A stretch of DNA of 6,932 bases, taken from assembly GCA_004375675.1 (NCBI GenBank), contig SOKR01000056.1, positions 1-6,932 of the forward strand, written 5' to 3'. The DNA is from Dehalococcoidia bacterium (GTDB lineage Bacteria > Chloroflexota > Dehalococcoidia > Dehalococcoidales > BS750m-G39). A program made the position numbers and the translations under genes. The notes below the pieces were generated by a model. It made no database searches and had not been told where the DNA came from. It worked only from the letters and a program-made list of their open reading frames with translations. Of the stretch, positions 1 through 4,557 are shown one piece after another. How positions within the stretch are numbered: position 1 is the stretch's first letter; each line of letters starts with the position of its first letter.

Positions 1-395
1 ACAAGTTGAATTGTGTTATCCTTTTCGAAACGCTTTCCTACCTGGCTAAGAGTGGACGTCTGGGGCGGGGGGCGGCTTTGATGGGCACTATGCTGAGCAT
101 AAAGCCTATTGCCGAAGTGCCTCCCTCGACGGGGATGGTGGAACCGCTGACACGGGTCAGGACCCGGCCCAAGGCGATAAAGTACCTTTTGGAGATAGTC
201 CGACGTAGGTCAAAGCCCGGCGACAAAATTCATTTCTTGGTGGAGCACACCGTTACATCTAAAGAGGCCGAGAAGCTAATAAAAATGCTCAACGAGGAGT
301 TCGATTGCGCCGAGGTGCTTAGCTGTGATACCCAGCCCGTGGCGGCGTTGAAGATAGGCCCCAAGAGTATCGGGCTGACCTTCTACAGCGAGTAG
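1..395 (+). CDS. DegV family protein (FakB-like fatty-acid-binding protein), 3' part
   Basis: This is the C-terminal part of a DegV/FakB protein, a family that binds a fatty acid and, in many Firmicutes, presents it to the kinase FakA for phosphorylation in the cytoplasm. The reading frame is open through the left edge (first full codon at base 3). The TTG at 6 is therefore an internal codon, and about 130 residues of a usual ~280 remain. The family signature is clear: the segment SYLAKSGRLGRGAALMGTML (bases 36-95) followed by SIKPI, then an RTR-KA helix near base 160. The usual C-terminal H-x-G-P-G element reads KIGPKS here (bases 351-368), so the His normally found there is Lys. The gene converges on the minus-strand operon with a single base between the two stop codons. 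Family assignment is secure; the specific ligand cannot be told, and no FakA-like kinase is visible. Confidence 0.88.
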   Translation, partial: KLNCVILFETLSYLAKSGRLGRGAALMGTMLSIKPIAEVPPSTGMVEPLTRVRTRPKAIKYLLEIVRRRSKPGDKIHFLVEHTVTSKEAEKLIKMLNEEFDCAEVLSCDTQPVAALKIGPKSIGLTFYSE

Positions 396-396
396 C

Positions 397-1098
397 CTAT
401 ATCTCCGCTTCGTTATTGGCGGCGTCGAGCAGTAGGTGTTTTACCTCGCCGCCGCAGAACTCCCGCACTAAACCGGCCAGCTCTTCGGTTATGGCGCCGG
501 CTTCGCCCTTGGCCACGGGGGGCAGGCAGTCTACATTTATGGCTACGTCAGCCGTCTCCGGCATGAGCTTGGTATGGTCACCCTGACGCCAGTTCCAGCG
601 CCGACACATTACCCGGCTGTTATCGACATAGATTACCTCGCCCTCGGGCGCATATTCCACTGCATCCGAATTAAGCGGGGTAAAGGGCTCGTCGCCCTTG
701 GCCAGTGTGAGGCGGAGGTCGCCGTCAGCCGCATTCAGGTCGTCGCCGCCGCTGGGCACCATGTGCTTCAGGGAGAAGTAGTTGAACAATGCCACCAGCG
801 TATTAATATAAGGTAGCTGGTCGCCCCGCCGCGCCCGCCGCCCCAGCGACTCGATGGAGCAGTAGAACTTGTTGGGGTTGGTGCCGAAGTCGGTGTAAGC
901 CTGCCGCCAGTTGGCGATGCGGGGATGGGCCTTAATCGCTTGAAGGGACTCGTCCTGAGTCGCCTTGGCTACCAGTTCGCTTAACATCTCAATCAGCCGC
1001 GGCTTCTCGCCGTGGTTATCAACGCCGCGGGCGATGACCACTCCCCGAATATAGCTGGGGAACTTGGCGAATACTTCTTGGGATACAATGTCCTTCAT
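397..1098 (-). CDS. Stand-alone B3/B4 domain protein (PheRS beta-subunit-like)
   Basis: A 233-residue protein made almost entirely of the B3/B4 fold, which in the phenylalanyl-tRNA synthetase beta subunit carries the editing site that removes tyrosine from tRNA-Phe. Visible hallmarks are HPRIANWRQAY (58-68), FGTNP (71-75), SIESLGRRARRG (81-92), LPYINTLVALFNYFSL (95-110), GEVIYVDN (153-160) and CRRWNWRQGDHTKL (165-178). No catalytic synthetase core, anticodon-binding or other domain is present. Such free-standing proteins are widespread and often annotated only as B3/4 domain proteins; a trans-editing or aminoacyl-tRNA-deacylating role is inference. The ATG at 1098 has a strong AGGAGGT site (1112-1106) that overlaps the stop codon of the upstream thymidylate synthase gene, suggesting coupled translation. 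It is the last gene of the minus-strand operon. Confidence 0.88.
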   Translation of the reverse strand: MKDIVSQEVFAKFPSYIRGVVIARGVDNHGEKPRLIEMLSELVAKATQDESLQAIKAHPRIANWRQAYTDFGTNPNKFYCSIESLGRRARRGDQLPYINTLVALFNYFSLKHMVPSGGDDLNAADGDLRLTLAKGDEPFTPLNSDAVEYAPEGEVIYVDNSRVMCRRWNWRQGDHTKLMPETADVAINVDCLPPVAKGEAGAITEELAGLVREFCGGEVKHLLLDAANNEAEI

Positions 1099-1110
1099 CT
1101 CTCTTACCTC

Positions 1111-1755
1111 CTACAGTCTGGCGGTAGCCCGGGCTAATTCCCAGGAATATTCGTAGAGGTGCAAGCCTTTGCTCAGGGCGAGAATCTCGCCGTCGTCAAC
1201 ACCTATCTCACCAGCCATGTATTCCTTGAGAAGCTGGATGGCGGCCAGGTTCGAGGGGAAGCCCGCCCATAAGTCCCACGACCTAAAATAGACGATGAAC
1301 TTCAGCTTGTTCTCGCGAATCCGGGTGTCTATGGCTCTCAGGCAGGGCGGGTCGTCCAGGGTAATGGACTCTTTGCTGCCCACGGCCATAAAAGCCTGGT
1401 TGGTATCGTAGCCGTCGTTCTTGTACATCTCGATGACCTTGGGTATCTGCTCCTCAAGATACTGCCCGTAGGTGTACTGCTCGCCTTTCCTGCGGTGGGC
1501 GGTCATCAGATAGGGCAGGTAGTCTTCTATGTATTCCATGGAGGTAGGCGGGGGCACGCCCTGGGGGGTGGTGGGGACGAGGGGTCGGGTGGCGGGGTTC
1601 ATAATCTGGACGGCAACGAAGTCGAGTTCCTTGCGGTGCTGGCCGGCGTAGCTGCCGCGGTCAATCTTGTAGTCGTAGCCCTCGGTCAGCGTCTTGCGCA
1701 AGCAGAGGAACCAGGCCTCGGAAAGGTCCCTGGCTTCGATTTGCGTAATGTTCAA
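1111..1755 (-). CDS. Compact archaeal-type thymidylate synthase (ThyA fold)
   Basis: A 214-residue ThyA-fold enzyme expected to methylate dUMP to dTMP with a methylene-carrying reduced pterin. The active-site residues sit at exactly the spacing known in E. coli ThyA: Cys138 in PPC (Cys146), Arg158 and Asp161 in RSWD (Arg166, Asp169), Asn169 in PSNLA (Asn177), His199 and Tyr201 in HLY (His207, Tyr209). The Asn at 169 favours a uracil base; dCMP hydroxymethylases carry Asp there. A YG pair at 96-97 resembles the ThyA YG motif. The protein ends 13 residues after Tyr201, whereas E. coli ThyA continues about 55 more, so the C-terminal segment that closes over folate is missing. This short form matches the putative TS of methanogenic archaea. 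The start is TTG, chosen because AAGGAAGGA lies 8 bases upstream. It follows the radical SAM gene by 18 bases. Fold confidence is high; substrate and cofactor less so. Confidence 0.85.
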   Translation of the reverse strand: MNITQIEARDLSEAWFLCLRKTLTEGYDYKIDRGSYAGQHRKELDFVAVQIMNPATRPLVPTTPQGVPPPTSMEYIEDYLPYLMTAHRRKGEQYTYGQYLEEQIPKVIEMYKNDGYDTNQAFMAVGSKESITLDDPPCLRAIDTRIRENKLKFIVYFRSWDLWAGFPSNLAAIQLLKEYMAGEIGVDDGEILALSKGLHLYEYSWELARATARL

Positions 1756-1763
1756 ATTAACCG

Positions 1764-1772
1764 TCCTTCCTT
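1764..1772 (-). promoter_or_regulatory. Shine-Dalgarno site deciding a TTG start
   Basis: The minus strand reads AAGGAAGGA, 8 bases upstream of the TTG at 1755-1753. There is no ATG or GTG in frame at a suitable distance, so this purine-rich site supports TTG as the start of the thymidylate synthase gene. It begins inside the doubled TAATAA stop of the radical SAM gene. Confidence 0.7.
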
Positions 1773-1773
1773 A

Positions 1774-2652
1774 TTATAAGGCCCGCGTGAACTCGGGGCG
1801 GAGACGGGACATGTCCTTGGTCTCCAGGACTTCAGTGATGAGCTTGAGCACCGCCGCCTTCTGCTTGGGCAGCCTGGCCTTGATGGGCAGGTAGTTGGAG
1901 GCATGATTGGCGGTGAAAAAGCAATCGGTGAATTTGACGTTCTCTATTATCATTTTCAGCTCGGCCAGGGATTGAAAGGGCGTGATGAGCTCGAATCTGC
2001 CTTCTTCCCAGTCCTTGTGGAGGGGGGTGCCGGGGACGAGCATAATGGTCAGGGCGCCGGCGAAATCGGGGTCGATGTCGGAGAGTATCTTTGCGGTCTT
2101 GAGGGCGTGGTTTTCACTGCCCTCAGGTCCCCCCAGCCCCAGTATTACCGTAACCGATAGGGTAATGCCGGCCTGCTTTATCTTCCTGCCCGCTTCCACT
2201 ATCTCGTCGTAGGTCGCCCCCTTGTTAATCTTTTTCAGCAGCTCCTCGTCTCCGGTCTCCACGCCCATGTAGGCAATCTTGAGCCCGAGCTTGTGCAGCT
2301 CTTTGAGTTCGTCGACGCTCTTTATCAGGGCGGCCTGGGGGGTGGTGTAGCTGCCGATTCTCTCCAGGTTGGGGAATTTCTCCTTCAGGTATTTGAGGAC
2401 TTCTACCAGCCGACGCTGGGGGGCGATAATAGCGTCGCCGTTTTCCAGGAATACGCGCTGCAGGCTCCGGCTGTAGTTTTGGGCTACCTTGTCGATATCA
2501 CGCTTGATATCTTCCAGTGGCCTGATGCGCAACTTGATGTTACTATAGGTGCCGCAGAAGGTGCACTTATTATGGGAGCAGCCGAAGGTTACGGGCAGCA
2601 GCAGGCTGTTGGCTTCGCTGGGGGGTCTTACTATCGCTTGTTCGTATTCCAT
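1774..2652 (-). CDS. Radical SAM protein with CX4CX2C cluster motif
   Basis: A 292-residue radical SAM enzyme. The [4Fe-4S] ligands are Cys25, Cys30 and Cys33 in CSHNKCTFC, giving a C-x4-C-x2-C spacing instead of the standard C-x3-C-x2-C; the DNA around 2555-2580 reads without ambiguity. Further barrel elements are FLENGDA (69-75), YMGVETGDEELL (128-139), which is the usual SAM-contacting strand and helix, and VILGLGG (169-175). The N-terminal RPPSEANSLLL and the GCSHNKCTFCG block resemble a group of uncharacterised Elp3/MiaB-like (COG1032-type) proteins common in anaerobes. There is no acetyltransferase, TRAM or B12-binding domain and no obvious second cluster. The gene ends in tandem stop codons (TAATAA). 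It lies between an unknown protein and a thymidylate synthase in the same operon. The family is secure but substrate and reaction are unknown. Confidence 0.87.
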   Translation of the reverse strand: MEYEQAIVRPPSEANSLLLPVTFGCSHNKCTFCGTYSNIKLRIRPLEDIKRDIDKVAQNYSRSLQRVFLENGDAIIAPQRRLVEVLKYLKEKFPNLERIGSYTTPQAALIKSVDELKELHKLGLKIAYMGVETGDEELLKKINKGATYDEIVEAGRKIKQAGITLSVTVILGLGGPEGSENHALKTAKILSDIDPDFAGALTIMLVPGTPLHKDWEEGRFELITPFQSLAELKMIIENVKFTDCFFTANHASNYLPIKARLPKQKAAVLKLITEVLETKDMSRLRPEFTRAL

Positions 2653-2695
2653 CTAATGACTTTCCTATCCTTATTATAATTATATACAGGGGGGG

Positions 2696-3403
2696 TTAGC
2701 GGCGGCTCTTCTTGAATATGGCCAGAAACCTGTCCTCGTATTCCTCGAACAGCCCCCAGCGGTCGAGCTCGCTCTTCAGCTCGCCGGGGTCGAGGTCGCC
2801 ACTGCCCACCATCCTGAAAAGCTCCTCAATCCTGACGCGGGCGTCGGCGGGCACGCCCCTGGCGTCCATGTCCAGAAGCCCCCTGTTTTCCATCTGCATC
2901 AGGTTGTCGGGCAGAGAGCTTCGGGTCATTTCGTAGATGAACTTCATCAGCGATACGTCCCAGAGCTCGTCCGGCCCCCTGATAATCGATGCCAGCGGGT
3001 CGCCGCGCTTGTCGATCTCGCGGTTCAGCTTATCCACCACCGCCAGCAGGTTGCCCGAGACGATGTTGAGCCCCTTGGGCTCGTTCTTGTAGCTATAGTA
3101 AAGCCCCGGGGCGTTAGAGCCGTAGGCCTTGACAAGGCTGTCGAGGTATCTTTTCGCCTCCGGGCTGAAGCCTTCCAGGTGGGAGAGGTAGAGGGGGGTT
3201 ACGATCTTGGGCCTTTCGGCGATTACCCTGCCTTCCCTGATTACCGTCTCGGCGGCGCTCTTGACCAGCTCGGAGTAAGCCGGCTCGGTGACCAGGTAGT
3301 AGTAGACGTTGGTCGTGCCGAAGGTAGCCAGGCTCTGCTTGGGCGGCCTTAAGATTTCGGTATTTTTGACGGCTTCCCTAATTCTCTCGTCGTCAGTATC
3401 CAT
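2696..3403 (-). CDS. Conserved protein of unknown function
   Basis: A 235-residue soluble protein that I cannot assign to a named family. It has no signal peptide, transmembrane segment or cysteine. The region of about 15-160 looks like a folded domain with distinctive blocks: ILRPPKQSLATFGTTNVYYY (17-36), an I-A-E-R-P-K-I-V-T-P stretch (61-70), APGLYYSYKNEP (98-109), GLNIVSG (111-117) and GPDELWDVSLMKFI (143-156). The C-terminal 70 residues are charged and predicted helical, with the pattern GDLDPGELKSELDRWGLFEEY (202-222 region). From memory, similar proteins occur in Dehalococcoidia; a search would be needed to confirm this. The ATG has an AGGGA site 6 bases upstream that overlaps the stop codon of the preceding gene, so the two unknown proteins are probably translated together. 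It is clearly coding because of its length and operon position. Confidence 0.72.
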   Translation of the reverse strand: MDTDDERIREAVKNTEILRPPKQSLATFGTTNVYYYLVTEPAYSELVKSAAETVIREGRVIAERPKIVTPLYLSHLEGFSPEAKRYLDSLVKAYGSNAPGLYYSYKNEPKGLNIVSGNLLAVVDKLNREIDKRGDPLASIIRGPDELWDVSLMKFIYEMTRSSLPDNLMQMENRGLLDMDARGVPADARVRIEELFRMVGSGDLDPGELKSELDRWGLFEEYEDRFLAIFKKSRR

Positions 3404-3412
3404 CGTTATTCC

Positions 3413-4033
3413 CTAAGCTATGGCCGTTAGCTCCTGCTTGTATTCGTTGAGTAGGCTCATGTATTGTGCGTCGAGCTGTAGCTTTAGCCGCCGCCACTCT
3501 TCCTGGAACTGGGGCTGGTTTTCGACATCTATTTTCATTTCCGTCGCCGTGCCCATTTGCTGCTTGAGCGCCTCCTGGACCTTGGCGCCGAACTCAGCCT
3601 TTAGCTGCTCGTAAGCCTGCCTTCTCTGCTGTTCCCCCTGCTCGTTATAGTGGTTGAAGACGTTCCTTATCTTACTGAAGGTGTTTTCCGCCCCTATTTT
3701 ATCCTTTTTGAGGGCTTTTATGCCATCCATCGCCTTCTTGTTATTCTTGCGGGCGGGGTCGCTGGCGGGCAGGTCGATATTCCTGAGCAGTATGTCGCTG
3801 GCGCCCGCCTTGATATAGCCGACTACTTTCTCGTCGTATTTACCCAGCTCGGCGGCCAGGTTGATGTCTTTCTTCATGTATTTGGCCGCCAGCTTTTCTC
3901 CCTCGGGGACATACTTCCACCTCAGGCGCTCTTCTTCGGTTACCTCGCCCATCTCGGCCACTTTTTCCATGGCTATCTCGCGGGCACTCTTGATATGGTC
4001 GCCTTCGTTCTCTAAGTTCATAATCACCTGCAT
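3413..4033 (-). CDS. Charged all-helical protein of unknown function
   Basis: A 206-residue, very hydrophilic, cysteine-free protein with no signal peptide or membrane segment. Runs of Lys, Glu, Gln and Ala suggest long helices, possibly a coiled coil between about 105 and 205. Recognisable blocks are SAREIAMEKVAEMGEVTEEE (16-35), RWKYVPEGEKLAAKY (38-52), RNIDLPASDPARKNNKKAMDG (84-104 region), GEQQRRQAYEQLKAEF (133-148) and QPQFQEEWRRLKLQLDAQY (173-191). No enzymatic motif is visible, and a structural or partner-binding role is only a guess. Two starts compete: ATG at 4033 with no ribosome site, and ATG at 4021 (202 residues, beginning MNLENEG) with AGGTGAT just upstream; the second is more likely. 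It is the first gene of the minus-strand operon, behind a good promoter, and is followed after 9 bases by another unknown protein. Confidence 0.75.
   Translation of the reverse strand: MQVIMNLENEGDHIKSAREIAMEKVAEMGEVTEEERLRWKYVPEGEKLAAKYMKKDINLAAELGKYDEKVVGYIKAGASDILLRNIDLPASDPARKNNKKAMDGIKALKKDKIGAENTFSKIRNVFNHYNEQGEQQRRQAYEQLKAEFGAKVQEALKQQMGTATEMKIDVENQPQFQEEWRRLKLQLDAQYMSLLNEYKQELTAIA
4023..4029 (-). promoter_or_regulatory. Shine-Dalgarno site favouring the inner ATG (4021)
   Basis: The minus strand reads AGGTGAT, a full match to the 16S 3' end. It leaves 5 bases between its AGG core and the ATG at 4021-4019. The outer ATG at 4033 lies upstream of this site and would have no ribosome site of its own, so translation of the operon's first gene probably starts at 4021. 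Confidence 0.6.
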
Positions 4034-4046
4034 CTATTATACCAGT

Positions 4047-4075
4047 ATTATACTAGATAGCTGACAAAGGCTCAA
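4047..4075 (-). promoter_or_regulatory. Predicted sigma70-type promoter of the minus-strand operon
   Basis: On the minus strand, TTGAGC (4075-4070) and a perfect TATAAT (4052-4047) are separated by 17 bases, placing the transcript start near 4040. A second TATAAT with an extended TGG (4044-4036) lies 11 bases further on; it has only a TTGTCA at 4067-4062 with a 20-base spacer, so it is the weaker candidate. The leader to the ATG at 4021 would be about 20 bases and would contain the AGGTGAT site. Confidence 0.6.
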
Positions 4076-4084
4076 AGGGTCGTG

Positions 4085-4113
4085 TTTATAGCCCCAGACT
4101 ATTATGCTATAAT
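4085..4113 (+). promoter_or_regulatory. Predicted extended -10 promoter of the archease-rtcB-cysM operon
   Basis: TTTATA (4085-4090) and a perfect TATAAT (4108-4113) are 17 bases apart, and TGC directly precedes the -10 box, which makes an extended -10 element. The expected transcript start is about 4120-4124, only 1 to 5 bases before the ATG at 4125. The promoter is back to back with that of the minus-strand operon. Confidence 0.6.
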
Positions 4114-4124
4114 TTACTTCTCAA

Positions 4125-4547
4125 ATGACGATGACGAAAGAATTCGAAATTTTAGACCATACCGCCGACGTTGGCATTATCGCCTACGGCGTCGACCTCA
4201 AGCAGGCGTTCGCCAACGCGGCTAAGGGCTTATTCAGCCTGATAACCAACCTCGGCGACGTGGATGAGGCGCTGCACCGCGATATAGATTTAACCGCTGC
4301 CGACGAGGAGAGCCTGCTGGTGGACTGGCTCAACGAGCTGGTCTACTACTTCGACGCCGAGGGCATCCTCTTCAAGCGCTTTGAAATTATCGAGCTGAAT
4401 GATACCCATCTCAAAGCCAGGGGCTATGGCGAAAAGGCGGATAACACCAAACACGAGCTTAAGACGGGGGTAAAAGCCGCCACCTACCACATGCTCAAAA
4501 TCGAAAAGAATAACGGCTATCGGCTACAGGTGATATTCGATATTTAG
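4125..4547 (+). CDS. Archease, RtcB-activating protein
   Basis: A 140-residue archease, a small cytoplasmic protein that speeds guanylylation of the RNA ligase RtcB and allows it multiple turnovers. The signature blocks are present: LDHTADVG (10-17) with the acidic metal-binding residues Asp11 and Asp15, LLVDWLNELVYYFD (64-77) and the C-terminal KHELKTGVKAATYHMLKIEK (109-128). Length is typical for the family. Two starts are possible, ATG at 4125 and ATG at 4131, within a doubled ATGACG; the inner one gives the usual short N-terminus before the EFEILDHTAD strand. Neither has a recognisable Shine-Dalgarno site, and the predicted promoter would produce an almost leaderless message. rtcB follows after 10 bases, which strongly supports the assignment. 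Confidence 0.93.
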   Translation: MTMTKEFEILDHTADVGIIAYGVDLKQAFANAAKGLFSLITNLGDVDEALHRDIDLTAADEESLLVDWLNELVYYFDAEGILFKRFEIIELNDTHLKARGYGEKADNTKHELKTGVKAATYHMLKIEKNNGYRLQVIFDI

Positions 4548-4550
4548 GAG
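4546..4550 (+). promoter_or_regulatory. Shine-Dalgarno site overlapping the archease stop codon
   Basis: AGGAG begins inside the TAG stop of archease and lies 7 bases before the GTG at 4558. It supports GTG as the rtcB start and suggests that archease and RtcB are translated in a coupled way. Confidence 0.7.
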
Positions 4551-4557
4551 CGAGCCA

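Noticed and set aside
6..8. TTG at base 6 as the start of the DegV gene
   Set aside because: The frame is open to the window edge and the DegV N-terminal domain is missing, so the codon is internal to a truncated gene.
2293..2679. Plus-strand open frame of 128 codons over the radical SAM gene
   Set aside because: Mirror of the radical SAM coding strand, glycine- and valine-rich, and it spans the cysteine motif of the real gene in antisense.
2671..2690. Internal promoter before the radical SAM gene (two overlapping TATAAT boxes on the minus strand)
   Set aside because: No acceptable -35 hexamer at 16-18 bases and no exact extended -10; kept only as part of the repeated-element finding.
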